Shown here: positions 37,211 through 49,744 of the stretch, one piece after another | How positions within the stretch are numbered: the first letter of the stretch is position 1 | Layout: each line of letters begins with the position of its first letter | Assembly (NCBI GenBank): GCA_033439265.1 | Contig: JAVTVX010000020.1 | Coordinates: 14,030,001-14,094,000, forward strand | DNA from: Dillenia suffruticosa | Lineage: Eukaryota; Streptophyta; Magnoliopsida; Dilleniales; Dilleniaceae | Direction of reading: 5' to 3' | Length of the DNA stretch: 64,000 nt | Notes under the pieces: generated by a model | What the model saw: only the letters and a program-made list of their open reading frames with translations | What the model was told of the DNA's origin: nothing | Databases searched by the model: none | Program-made: the position numbers and the translations under genes

Positions 37211-37502
37211 TGGTAGAAATAAGCAAACAGACAGAGGATGAAAAGAGAGAAAATACTCTGTATTTCTGTGTGTATAATAAATTGAACAAATTGAGTATTT
37301 ATACAAGTTAAGGTATATATATTAAAGGAAAAACAATGAAATCATCCTAATCAAATATTCTCCCAAATATATGATATGTTAATATATTGTAACATATATA
37401 CTAACATAATGTTGACATATTGCGGAATATATGCCCCTGTAACTTGACGTATGTGGAGATATACTCATAACTTGGCATCATATGTAGACATTTATGTTAA
37501 TA
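37211..37502 (-). repeat. 3' LTR of the Copia element
   Basis: Starts TGGTAGAAATAAG and ends GTTAATA on the plus strand, homologous to 41853-42140. Confidence 0.82.
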
Positions 37503-37512
37503 TCCCCCTTCG
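37503..37512 (-). other. Polypurine tract of the Copia element
   Basis: The minus strand reads CGAAGGGGGA immediately before the 3' LTR, the usual plus-strand priming tract of plant Copia elements. Confidence 0.75.
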
Positions 37513-38304
37513 AATTGGATAGTGATGTGAAAGGCATCATGCCACACAAGGTGACAATCAATCTCAAATATATTTGATGCATTCATAGAATATATCATGA
37601 TGTGCAATTTGCATGACATTGTAATTGTCACAATGTAGAGAAATGACTCAGGAGGAGGTGACACCCATATGTTGGAGGAGCTATTGTAATTATAGGAGCT
37701 TAGAAGTGGTATTAGCAAGGGTTCAGTATTCTGCTTCTATACTAGAGTAAAAGACAACTGTTTGTTTCTTGTTATGCCAAGAAATGAGAGATGTACCAAT
37801 AAAGAGACAATATTCAATAGTGGAGTGACGATCAATTGGGTCTCCAACCCAATCATCAAAATATGCTCGTAATTGCACTAAAGAAGTGAAAGCCATGAAA
37901 TAAAGTACCTCTAATATAACGAAAAATACAGCGAATAGCCGAAAACTAAGTGGTCTGAGGTGTACTCATGAATTGGCTTACAATGTGAACAACATGTGCA
38001 ATTGTGGGACGTGAGATAGTATGCTAAATAATACTATCAACTAGTTGGCGATAAAGAGTGCCATCACTAAGAAGAGTCCCATCAGGGTTAAAGGGTGAGT
38101 ATTGGGTCAAAAGGAGTGCTGGCCGTCTTAGTATCTGTTATGCCGACATGTGAGATGAGATTTGTAGCATATTTTGCCTGTGAAAAATGGGATCTCAAGA
38201 GCCAAAAAGTAATTGAGAGTACTTAGATTCTTTATCTCAAATTGTTGATGGAGAAAGGCCGGTGATAATCATGTTATAAACATATAGAAAAAGAAAAGTA
38301 CCCT

Positions 38305-38544
38305 TCACCATGCTTGAAATGCTTGTTTGAGACCATATAAGCCTTTACATAGACGATAAACCTTATTTGTTAGATGATCATAACCTAGAGGGGTTTGCAT
38401 ATATTCTTTTTTAGTGAGATCGTCATTGAGGAATGTATTCTTAATATCTATTTGAAAAAACAACCGATGTTTACAGGTAAGAATAGCAAGAGGGTTGTGA
38501 ACTGAGATTAAATGAGTTAGAGGAGCAAACACCCTTACAATCAA
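38305..38544 (-). pseudogene. Copia reverse transcriptase fragment (fossil)
   Basis: QIDIKNTFLNDDLTKKEYMQ and GYDHLTNKVYRLCKGLYGLKQ are the classic Copia reverse transcriptase motifs. Not functional. Confidence 0.9.
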
Positions 38545-40598
38545 TATCTTACTTGTGTGTGAAGCCCTTTGTTACAAGTTGGGCATTATATTAGTCAACA
38601 AAACCATGAGCTCGAGTCTTGATTTTTTAGACTCATTTGCACCAAATAATAGACTTTCCTAAAGATAAACAAGTATATCTTGAAGTATTAATGCTGGTAA
38701 GAGCCTGTAATTCTTTTGCTATTGTTTTCTATCATAAAGGTTAGTATTGACCTCACAGTAGGCGTGGGGTTCATACAAAGAAACAATAGTAAAATAAACA
38801 TGAAAATCACAAAGGTGGATATCAGGGTGACTTACTCGATTAGATCAATGAAAAAGTGGTTGGGAAGCTATACACTCAGTTGAAATTAGGTAATACTTAA
38901 AGGCGGTAAGGAGTGATCAATTAGAATAGTGATAGATCCAAAGTCGCAGGAGATTCAATTGGAGTAGGTGGAAGTGAGATCGAGCCATTGAAGGAATATG
39001 CAAGAGAAATGTCACAAAACAGTAGTATAGTTGGGTCAAAAAGAGATTTGGTGACTTAAAATCTAGAAAGATTTGAGAACATTTTGTGTTCCCAAAAGGT
39101 CATGTTCTTAGAAATACGAAGTCTTTGAAACAAAGGGCTTCAACACCTATACCTTTTGTGCTTGATTCTATATACTAGAAAATGATATTCTTATACTCGC
39201 AGTTCTAGTTAGTATGTTTATGGAGTTGTAAGAGTACAAAGTAGCCACCGCCAAAACTCTAAGCGTGTGGTTATCGGCATGATTATATAACTATTCATAA
39301 AGAAAGTTATCATCGATGACTGGAGTAGGGATATGGTTGATAGTATAAACAGCTGTAAGAACAACTTCATCCCCAAAACATTTCTGGAGATGAGGAAGAT
39401 AGGAGAAGGGTTTGAACGATATCTAGAATGTATCCATATTTCCATTCTGCTCAACTATTTTGTTGAGAAGTTTCTAGTCAACATCTTTGAACAACAGTAC
39501 CTTATTGAGCAAGAAAGTGAGTGAATAATTTTTCTTTATATTTCATAATATTATCGGTGCGAAACATTTTGGTTTTGTGATAAATTTGAATAAGAATCAT
39601 ATCTGCAAAATGAGAGTAAGTAGAGAATAATTTAGACTAACGACGCATAAGATAAATCAATGTGTAATGAGAAAAGTTATCAACAAAAATAAAATAATAT
39701 CATGAATCACCCTAGTGTCATAAGGAACAGATCCCTAGATGTCGGAATGAATTAACTCAAAGGGTACTAAAGAAGTAGAATCACTATTAAGAAAACGTAA
39801 TGTATGACTATTTAAAAGTTGACATGGAGCACAATCAAAACTTTTAGACTTAAATTGACAAAGAACCACTAGAGATTAGGGATCCCAATCTGACATTAGA
39901 AAGATGACCAAGAATGTCAGATATTGGATATAACAACAACAACGACTAGTTTGGATGGAATGCGAAGAGAAGTGAATTAGAACAGTCGACCAACCTTACG
40001 TTATGTCCCAAGGATCTCACTCAGTCGTGGATCTTACACAATACAATCATGACTTGAAAATATAAGTCAACGCCAAGGTCATATAGTTAACCAACAAATA
40101 TAAGATTTAAAGATAGTTTAGAAACAAGAAAAGTATTTGGCCAGTATAAGCGACATGTGTGAACAGTGGCTATACTTTGAACATGTATAGTTGAATTATC
40201 AGGGGCATGAACAACATGAGAAACAAAGGGAAACAAAAGGTGAGTTAAATATAAATAAATTAGAAGTTATGTGATTACAACAAGTGGAATCAAATTACCA
40301 TGAGGAGGAGGTACCTAGTGTAATGGACATGCGAGGGAAGGAGTGCCAGAATTTGGTTGAAATTGTTGAAAAAGTGCTTGAAGATCTTTTAATTAAAATT
40401 TGGAAGATTTACTCTCTTTTGGTTCCCCAGTGGTTGTAGCGCAACAACAGCAGTAGGCTAAGTATGAAAAGATTTAGAAGAATTATCTTATCCAGAAATT
40501 TGTTTGAGTCTTTTTATGCATTCAAAGATGTGATGGCAATTCTTTTTACGATAAGTGTAAACAACTTTTCAAGACTTCAGAGTTGAGTTCTGAAAAAA

Positions 40599-40853
40599 CT
40601 AATGAGACAAAATTTGAGTGGCTACTACAACATCAACAGATGGTGCAAACCTTTTGATGTGAAAAGCATTGAAGCGACTTTCTTCTATGATTAATTCTTT
40701 AATGATAGTATCAAGATTGAGCAGGGAGCCACGATGAAGAAGAGAGCTGCGAGTGGACTCAAACTCATTTCTAAGAGTCAGTAACAAATGCCATATGGGT
40801 CGGTGATCACGAAGATTAGCATAGTGATCCCAAAATTCTTGCAATTCAGACAC
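40599..40853 (-). pseudogene. Copia gag fragment (fossil)
   Basis: A minus-strand fragment similar to the UBN2-type Copia gag (FWDHYANLRDHRPIWHLLLTLRNEFES region). Its position near the 5' LTR fits. Confidence 0.65.
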
Positions 40854-41840
40854 ATAATTGTGGATAGTTTGATTAGATTTTTGTTGTATTGTGAGTCTAT
40901 ATGATTGAAATTAACTAACAACATTAGAGAAAGAATATCAAGTTTTCAAGAAATCCCAACCTCTTTTACAGTATCAAAATATTGGAAGTCAAGTTTGATA
41001 AATTTGAACTCAGAAATGGATTCAAGACACCCAAAAAATATACGAACCGATTTGATTGATAAGAGAACCAAGTGAATAATAACTAATCTAGACTGTCAAA
41101 GTTATGTTCAATGGTTGAATTGGGCTATTTGAATAGGACAAGTCTGGGTGTTGTTGCGAGATGGCTGACATGGTAGACTATGTTGATGTGGCATCGATGT
41201 GGATGATGGCATGGCACAGACAAAGTCAACATTTGTATGGTGACATGGTAACACGTGTATTGATGTGGCAACACGTGGATGCTGACATGGTAGAGTCCTT
41301 GTTACACCCTAATGCTGATTGGATGATTTGTGACTAATCAGAGAAGGACGCATAGCAAGAGTTGAGAGAAAATAGTAAATGATCGAAATGGCATCATTTT
41401 GTTCTTATTAGATAAAAAACAACATCATTTTGAGTCGTCTTCAACCTCTGGATAGTAGAATTAATTTGGTCAAACCAGTGATCTTCAGACGGTACATGAG
41501 AGAATATGGAAGACTTTTTTGGTATCCGGTTACCACCATTGAGATTGTCGTAGTGTAGGTTGGTGTGTACTAAATGACAAACTGATGATTGAACGGATGA
41601 CAAGATGCCAAAAATATGACCTGAGCACAAGTTGTAGCACGGATGGTAATGGTGTAGCAAGGATCTTCTGGCAGCATTAGGACTCTATGAAGGTTTGGTC
41701 ACCACTGTTAGGATTATCTTGAAGAATAAAATCATTTGGTATATACCAAATGATTATTAAATGACTAAATGAATGACACTAAATTTGGGTAGAGGACATA
41801 AAAACCTAAAGGTATTTTTGCGATCTTTTTTGTAAAGGGA

Positions 41841-41852
41841 GCTTTAATACCA
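41841..41852 (-). other. Primer-binding site of the Copia element
   Basis: The minus strand reads TGGTATTAAAGC, a match to the initiator tRNA-Met type site TGGTATCAGAGC with two differences, directly after the 5' LTR. Confidence 0.8.
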
Positions 41853-42140
41853 TGTAAAAATAATCTGAGAGAGATAATTCTCTATATTTTGTGTATAGTA
41901 TATTGAATAAGTGAAATATTTATAAAAATTATGGTATGTATATTTAAGGAAAAACCCTAAAGTCAATCTTATCAAATATTTTCCCAATATATGTATGTAA
42001 CATATTTTGACATATATGCTAACAGAATGATGACATATATGACAATATAACTAGACATATGTGAAGATATGCCGATAATAGTAATGAATGGTGGTAGAAT
42101 GGTGACACAATGACATCATATGTTAACATTTATGTTAATA
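41853..42140 (-). repeat. 5' LTR of the Copia element
   Basis: Homologous to the left LTR along its length, with the shared end ACATTTATGTTAATA. Confidence 0.82.
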
Positions 42141-43123
42141 CAATATTGCAGTATGACTACCACTCATGCTTGACATCCAAAGGATGTGGGACACATTAAA
42201 CTATGATTTTTTTTTTTGTATAAAATCTAAACTTATACTTTAGATTTTTGCCCATTGGAAAATGAGTGATCTTTTTCTTAAAACAATTTTTACTTACGAT
42301 GCAACTTGTTATTTCTCTGTCCATTATGTTGGGAGCTCAATGTGCATCCTTGATTAAACCATAAATTTCAATTCAACTATTAGAGCATACTAGATACTTA
42401 TTAATTAAATGCCTTACACCTCTATGAAAAAACAATAAATTAATCCCTTATCCAAACCCTTTTGAATTGGGGTATCTTTTCCTATCATAGTACTTTGTGT
42501 GTATATATACACACACACACACTAAGTAATTGTGGCTAAGCAAGTATGACTACAATTTACTACAACTTCAATGAGGTCGTAAAAAGCAAATCCTAGTACA
42601 CTCCATTGATAGTATGGTGTTGGTGGCCCTAAGGCTATCAGCCACCCCTCTCCACATGTTTGAAACTGTGTCCCACTACAGCAAGGTACTTCTCTTGAAG
42701 CATAAAACACTGATTACATAAGGTATTAAAGAAACTTAACTAATGCTAAACATTTGATATCTTGACCTAATCTAACAAAGTGCTCTTGCCAAAAGCATTT
42801 GTTTGAGGAGGACTAACGAATCTTCTTCAATGAGAAGTTGAAACTTGTTTATGCCATGAACCACCAAATGCCCTTGTCCTTAACATAAACTGAGTGAAGA
42901 ATTAATTATAGCTTGAATTATGAAAATTACCTTACTCTAAATCAAATTACTAAGGTAGTTGAATTTTATTTAATTTTTTTAAATCAATTAATTTGGTTTA
43001 AATTACATAAATTAAGCAACAAAGGGAAATCCAGAAACAGAGTCACATTACAACAAAACTAGAATTAAAAAAGATAGTTACTTAGGGAAAATAAGCAATT
43101 GGACATCAAAAGTAGAAGAAAAC
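42141..43123. other. Intron 1 remnant of the PSB33-like copy (5' part)
   Basis: Non-coding AT-rich DNA with a short (AC)n run near 42505-42522. No gene seen. Confidence 0.6.
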
Positions 43124-43648
43124 CTGAGTAAGTTTGACATTAAGAAAGCCTTCAGTGTAAGCATCCTCAGCACAAGACCTATTCTCAATTGCGAAATCTC
43201 ATCCTTATACCAGAGCAACATGATGGTTTCCCCATCCTGAATGATCACTCTTCTCTCTCCTCTCGACAAGGCTGAAAATGGCACCACCGGAACCTAATTC
43301 ATCTCACCAACGAAAGAGGAAAACGAAGACAATTCCTTTACAATTGAAATCTCGGTGGCTTTGCAGTCTAATTTTAAAGTGCGATGGGGATGAGAGATGG
43401 TGAATGTGAGTTTGGACGGTCGTGGGGGACGATATTTGTTGCGGTGGGTTGATGAGGAGAGAGACAGCACACCGACAGTGAGCTTGGAGGAGGAGGGGGT
43501 CGCGGTAGTAGCCATAGGAGGTTGTGTGAGTAGGGGTAGGAGGGGAAAGAGAGAAATTGGGAGTCATGTACGGAAATAGCCTTGTTTTTTTCTTAAAAAA
43601 ATTAAAACAACACGGATAGGAAAAAAAGTTCCAAAATTAGCATACATA

Positions 43649-43733
43649 TGTCAAGTTTTGAAAATTCTATATATTTTAAAAAACTGGTAAACAATACATG
43701 TCGAGTCTTGAAGACTGACATGTTTCTCACCCC
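43649..43733. repeat. Left terminal inverted repeat of the MULE
   Basis: Matches the inverse of 55898-55971 at about 75-80% by eye. It contains an internal palindrome around ACATGTC...GACATGT. Confidence 0.7.
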
Positions 43734-44089
43734 ACACTTATATAATTTCCAAATCTCATAACCATTCAACTCTTATACAATTTACAATCATCATTTCCAT
43801 TCTCTAAACTATATCAATTCTCACATCCAAGCTCTCAACCAATATAACAAATCCAATAAACAAATTAAATCGAGTGTAGCAAAACCAATACATAATAAAA
43901 TATCAATTTCATTAATATAACAAAATATATGAAGTACAAAATATTTAAGTTTTAATATCGTCTTCTTCTCCTAGTGTACTATCTAATACATAAATCAACT
44001 CTAGTATCTGAACAATTATGACGAGACACTAAAACCAGATCATCTATCCGTGTGATCTAGGAGAATCCTACATTCTCATGATGGAGGCT

Positions 44090-45800
44090 AAAAAAAATGG
44101 AGGGGACACGTGATACATGGGTGGTGTATCATCTCTCTCAACTTGTGTCAATCCCTCATCCATATAGATATTGAGATGAGCTCCCATCTGTAGAGCTTTC
44201 GGAGTGAAAACCTGAGAGAAATAATCAATCACAGGTATATAGAAAGATGAAAACTCATCGTACCCACTCAAAGGTCTTGCGACGTCATGTAGATGTTGAA
44301 ATGGTGGTAGTGACGCATGATCTAACGAAGGTGGTGGTCTCCTAGAATGAGCTCTACCTCATCGTGATCCACATGCTTAGTCCTCATTACCTCCCTCCTT
44401 ACCACCTCTAGGCGGTCTAAATCTTAAAAGATACGTCATGTCATATACCAAGACCGAAATGGCTAAATCAATCAATCCATACATGTCGACACCCTGAGTG
44501 TCTCAAATCCGATACAAGGTATCCCACTACAAAAAAGTATATGTATTAGTTAAATTAACAAATCTAAATCATTGATATAAATGAATAATAAGAACTTGTG
44601 CACTTACCTCGTATCCCAAACAAGCTCCTTGACGACCATTGAATCGGGGGAGATGGTGCGGTACTGAGTAGAGTAAGCAGGATCGACAGCGGGTCTATAT
44701 GATGTATCCAGTAGAGTTAGATGGTCATGTCACTAAATCCAAACATCAACATAACATGCATACTCCACCAACCAATCAATCTCCTATAGACCTCTTGTAC
44801 TAATGTTGTGGAGTTGATACTCCGTATCATAATGAATCGGAATACACTGAAACCCTCCATATTAACAGATCACTCTATTCGAAAAGTGTCACTTTACTAT
44901 ACTAAAATAGATAAGTGGTAGTGTGAGTACCAAATATCCCTCCCCTCGTGATAGTAGTTGGGGAAAGAAGACAGTACGTCCTCAGTGTATGGTACCCACA
45001 TGACCTGATCCATCGTCTGCCTATTAAGTATCTCCTTATATATTGACACCACATGTATAGGGAGGTAGTGACATCAAACTTTGCTTTCCATCGTAAAGCT
45101 AGTGAACCATCCCCCTCTATGTCCAGTGATCGCCTAATGGGAATTATGTAAGGGAATCTCTCTTATACCAAAATTTATAAAAGAACTAGTATCCTACCAG
45201 CCTCACGTGAATCTACGTGCATTACAATACAAAACTGTTTGTACAAATATGTTAAGCATGCGAACCATAACTATTATTACCAGAAAAATCTAAATTCTCT
45301 AACAATAATAAATACTGTAAGTGTATATAGTATGTTGTTTTATCACAAGACATCATACCCCCTATCAACAACAAAATATACTTCTATGTCCACCATATAA
45401 TATGTACCTCATCTACACTATTGGACAACTCAACAAAAAACTAAGATAATCAAGGCATACTCAAAGTGTAACCTTAAACACATAACGTGGAGACTTAAAC
45501 ATCTAATAACCTCTCATACATCACCCTACGGGACACCCGTGATCCTATCTGCTATGAGAATCTCATCTATAGGTAAACTTAAAAGTACTCTACATCCTAT
45601 AGGGTGATAGGTAGCTCACCATGGGCATATAAATGCGTGCGCCTTCTGTCTCCATCGCTCCACTATGGCTATAATCAGATGTCAATCCAATTGAATAAAT
45701 CTCAGTCGAGTTATACAAAAAAATCCCGACTGCTATAGAAGAGGAAACACTCGCTTTTCGATATGATCGTGTTTCCAATAGCGTAGAACTACCTCACTTT
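44090..45800 (-). pseudogene. Plant mobile domain (PMD) gene of the MULE, decayed
   Basis: Minus-strand fragments show PMD landmarks. Near 45650, IVERWRQKAHAFICPW corresponds to the family's VERWRPETHTFH motif, followed by LPID as in LGLPIDG. Near 44960, WVPYTEDVLSSFPNYYHEGRDIW corresponds to the later W-PYT...GR-IWR block. The PMD is a transposon-derived domain also found in the MAIN/MAIL proteins, and it travels with many plant MULEs. Stops and frameshifts interrupt it. A fragment at 44068-44271 may be the C-terminal tail. Confidence 0.65.
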
Positions 45801-46209
45801 GATTGTAAGTAAGCCATGCGATGGTGTCATCTCCATTCTGAACCTCGAAGAACGGTGATCTTGCTGTAGTGTAGAATATTTTGATCAGTAAGTTCAGCAT
45901 CCATCTACGGGAAAATGAAATAAAAAAAAATTAAGACAACAGTATAACCATAGTTGTGAAATGACAAAACAATATATGCCAAGTATATTATGAAATAACA
46001 GTTTATGTGTATCACTAAAATATAATAACAGTTAATTTTGTATTAAGAAATACATCAATATTTAGTAAATTAAATGTATGCCAAGTACACTAAGAAATAT
46101 ATCAACACTCAATAAATTGAATGCGCATTAAGAAATACAAAAAATACAAGTATATTAAATATTTCACAAATACACGATATTCGGTACACTAAGAAATATT
46201 AGAATTATA

Positions 46210-46332
46210 CTTAAAATACAAATACAATCAAGTATCATGCGTTTGGGTCAGATAATGTCTTTGATTGTGCTCCTGTCTACTACAAAGTCTACACCTTATT
46301 TTTCTCGTACATCTCCTCCTATTGTAACCAAA
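46210..46332 (-). pseudogene. Zinc-knuckle tail of the MULE transposase, cut off by the Athila-like insertion
   Basis: One minus-strand frame reads RRRCTRKIRCRLCSRQEHNQRH, close to the C-x2-C-x4-H zinc knuckle at the end of MuDR-type transposases. It is separated from the rest of the transposase by the retroelement at 46333-52825. Confidence 0.55.
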
Positions 46333-47668
46333 TGAGTGTTAATCTAACCAAAAATAAAAATACCTATTTCACAAAAGATTAGTTTAGGATGAGTAGAGTC
46401 ATATCTACAGAAAACGACATATTATTTCTTTTAAGGAAAATAAAAATAAAATGTGGGGGTTGAAAAATTATCTAAATCTAACAAGAATTAATAAATCAAT
46501 AAAATTAATTAAAACAAAACAATTAAATAATACCAATTAAAGAAATAAATATCAATGATAATAAAATCTAGTCAAAAGAATTATTTTTATATTGATATAT
46601 TTGATTGATTATCGATATAAAAATTTCTCAATATTATGCAAATAAATTGATTATAGTCGTTAAGAACCATAAAACGATCAATCTCTCTTTATTTTTTTTG
46701 TAATTAAGATACCATCGTTAATTAATTTCTTAATCGAAAGACAACCACTCTCGTTGGATTTAGTGTTTCGACAGTATTAATCTCTTGGTATAATTTGAAC
46801 CGTTTGTGATACTATAAAACTATGCCAATTACCATTTTATTAAAAATAAATAAATTTTACTATTTTTAAATGGTTGTAAACTATTCTTGAGTTATTAAAT
46901 ATAGTTTTCTATTTAATAAACCCAAAATAATCATAAATATTAAGGTATAGAGATTAAACAAATACTTACAAATATCAAGCCAATAAAATCACTTAGATCT
47001 CACAATTTTTATTCATCAAGATTTCAATAATTTTTTAACTAGAAAAAAGTTTAGAATGAATTCATAATGCAAATAAAACATATAATTGATATTATTCCTT
47101 CAAACAATGTGAAGAATGACAAAAAGAATAATGAAGTCCATGGCTCCAGCACTTTTCCTCTATTATATATGTCTCTCAAGTCAAGAATAAAGAATATATA
47201 TTTACTCTAAGGAGGTCGGATACAACCCTAAAAGCAAAGATAAAATTTTCATATTTTTATTTTAGGAAAAATTATTCAAAATATTTTCTAAGATAGAATA
47301 AAATTCTCTAAGAGATAAAATCCTAAAAATTTCAAATAAAAGAAAATTCTAAATAAAATATTATGACATTTACAATTTTTCAAAATTTCACACCTCTAAA
47401 TATTAGGAATGGAATAAAAATTTTCAAAAGTCTTGCATTGCCCCTTGAATTCAGCGTGCCCACATACTAATAAAAGAACAATGCTATCCAATTTTCTATT
47501 TTTAGCGTAATTGCTCCAATTAAGTTCCTTTTTCTCCATATTTCTCCATGCATCTCTTCTAACGAATCTAACACATCAATCACCACAATTAGTATAATAT
47601 TTTCTCAAAATAGTATCAAATTAATTACAAATACTACACTCATTTTATCCCCATCATGACCCTCTGCA
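46333..47668 (-). repeat. 3' LTR of the Athila-like element
   Basis: Runs TGAGTGTTAATC to CCCTCTGCA on the plus strand and is homologous to 51415-52825. Confidence 0.85.
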
Positions 47669-47909
47669 CGAATCTAACACATCAATACCACAATTTGTTC
47701 GAATACAGCACCCATGGCATAGTGGCTCATATCGCACATCAACTCTAATGGTAGATTCCAATTAGGTGGCTGCAAATTGGGGCCGATGTTAGCAAAGTTT
47801 TCAATTTGTCAAAATCTACCTTACACTCTTCACCGAAATCAAATGGAATATCATTTTGTAGTAATTTAGAAAGTAGTTGAGCTATCTTTGAGAAGTCCTT
47901 AATGAATTT

Positions 47910-48968
47910 TTAGTAAAAACTTGCATGTCCAAGAAAATTACGAATTTCCCGCACATTAGTAGGATATGAGAGATTAGTAATCAAATCAACTTTAACCTTA
48001 TCAACCTCAATGTCTCTTGATGATATTACGTGACCTAATAATATCCATTCCTTGACCATAAAATGATATTTCTCATAATTAAGGACTAGATTAGCGTTAA
48101 TGCACCTCTTAAGGACTTTACACAAATTATTTAGGCATTGATTAAATGAATCTCCATATATTGTAAAATCATCCATGAAAATCTTGATACAATTTTCAAT
48201 TAAATCAGAAAAATGCTTATCATGCATCTTTGAAAAGTCTCTGGTGCATTACAAAGGCCAAAGGGCATCCTAAAAAATGCAAATGTTTCAAATAAGCATG
48301 TGAATGTAGTCTTTTCTTGGTCTTCCTGAGCTACAACTATTTGGTAGTAATCTGAATATCCATCCAAGAAACAAAAAAACAATTTCTCCATACTCTATCC
48401 AACATATGATCAATGTATGGTAAAGGAAAATGATCCTTCCTAGTGGCTATGTTTAATTTCCTAAAATCAATGCACATTAGTCACCTGTTTGAAGTTTCAT
48501 TGGGACTATCTCATTATTTTCATTCTTCACCAATTGAAATCCACTCTTCTTTGGAACCATATGAACCGAACTCATCAAATGATTATAAAAAATGTGATAA
48601 ATGATCCCTAACTCTAATAGTTTAAGAATTTCTTTTAAAACAACCTCTTTCATGGTAGGATTTAGCTTGCGTTGAAGTTCTTTTATCGGTGTGGATTCGG
48701 TCTCAAGCAAAATTTGATGCATGCATACGGGAGGGGTTACACCTTTGATGTCTGTCAAGGTCCATCCAATTGTTATTTTGTACTCCCTTAACACCCCCAT
48801 CAAGCTTCCTTCTTGACTCTCCGTTAGGTTTTTCGTGATGATCACCGGTAAGATCTCATCGTCACCTAAATAGGCATACTTGAGATATTTGAGCAAGGGC
48901 TTCAACTCAAGTTTCGGAGTCTGTATAATAGAAGGAAAAATTCTTTCATCAGAAAGGGGTAAAGGCAA
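47910..48968 (-). pseudogene. Athila-like reverse transcriptase region (fossil)
   Basis: Fragments show SSVHMVPKKSGFQLVKNENNE, FRMPFGLCNAPETFQRCM, IFMDDFTIYGDSF and RNFLGHASFY, the ordered reverse transcriptase motifs of the Athila lineage. Not functional. Confidence 0.9.
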
Positions 48969-49177
48969 AGAGTTGTTTGCAAACCTTAGGGTAGCTCCGA
49001 CGCAAACTACAAGGCCATGATGGCTTCCTTTGCCTCTTCGTCTTGGGTTGAGCTCACATCTTCATCTGTCTAGCCCTTCTTTAGCATAAGATCCAGTTTA
49101 TCAAGTATCACATTTGGTTCAAAATTCTCATGCATAATATGAAAAATGGATTCAAAGTCATTAGGGTGTCGCATGGC

Positions 49178-49624
49178 CTAAAAAATATTGAATGTTACAA
49201 TTTTGCCATCAAACTCAATTGGCAATATTCTTAGATCTACATCAATCTTGGTTTTTGCCATTTTCATGAAAGGTTTACCTAACAAAATGAAAGCAGGATT
49301 TGATGAACATGCTTCATCCATGTCAATGATATAAAAATCGACGGAAAAAATTAACTCATTAACCTTAACCAAAACATTCTCAATGACTCCCTCAGGATAT
49401 GAATTGGACATATTCGCTAATTAAATGATCACATTGGTCTCCTTTAGAAGTCCTAAATTCAAATACCTAAATAAGGTTAAGGGCATAACATTTATGGAAA
49501 CACCTAGGTCAAGTATTGCCTTTTTAACCCTCTTGTTGCCTATGATAATGGGTATGGTAAACATATCTGGATGCTTACACTTTGGAGGCAATTTTACTTT
49601 GGATGGTGGTGAAAATATTCTCAC
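49178..49624 (-). pseudogene. Athila-like protease region (fossil)
   Basis: KKAILDLGVSINVMPLTLFRYLNLG, then the VLVKVNELIFSVDFYIIDMDE and PAFILLGKPFMKMAKTKIDV stretch, all typical of the Athila protease. Confidence 0.85.
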
Positions 49625-49744
49625 TCACGATAATTTTATTGTTATCCTCCAACTTGGGTTTTGAGTGCATAGTTCCTTAAGAAATTTTACATACCTCGGC
49701 ACTTGGCAGATAGCTTCAATTAGAGGGATGTTTGTCTCCACTTT

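Larger units (their letters stand above)
37211..42140 (-). mobile_element. Ty1/Copia LTR retrotransposon (fossil) in the PSB33-like intron
   Basis: 4.93 kb with LTRs of about 290 bp at both ends. On the minus strand it shows a primer-binding site, gag, then reverse transcriptase and a polypurine tract before the 3' LTR. It is broken with many breaks. No clear target duplication is seen. The LTRs differ noticeably, so it is not recent. Confidence 0.85.
35462..43515 (-). pseudogene. PSB33: PSB33/LIL8-like chloroplast Rieske-fold protein, decayed copy
   Basis: Three exons in minus order (43515-43124, 36004-35765, 35650-35462) match the photosystem II-associated Rieske-like protein PSB33. Exon 1 has a Ser/Thr-rich transit-type N-terminus, then FVGEMN, VPVVPFSALSRG and VIIQDGETIMLLWYK. 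Exon 2 has DGCIVCPTTDSTFDLRT and EWYPKNPVLRVLT. Exon 3 has VVDEDLEAFGFTEKNELINGKAAVIGFLLLLDFELLTGKGLLKGTGFLDF, the membrane-associated end. Lesions: the Trp codon after GEMN reads TAG (43294-43296); a base is missing near 43191-43197; the exon 2 acceptor reads CG, not AG (36005-36006); frames shift near 35855 and near 35795; the expected stop after AFR is lost. Intron 1 is 7.1 kb because of a Copia insertion. A working copy presumably exists elsewhere. Confidence 0.85.

Noticed and set aside
35387-43515. PSB33 as a working gene with a long intron
   Set aside because: Several independent lesions in conserved positions and a lost acceptor site make expression of a normal protein unlikely.
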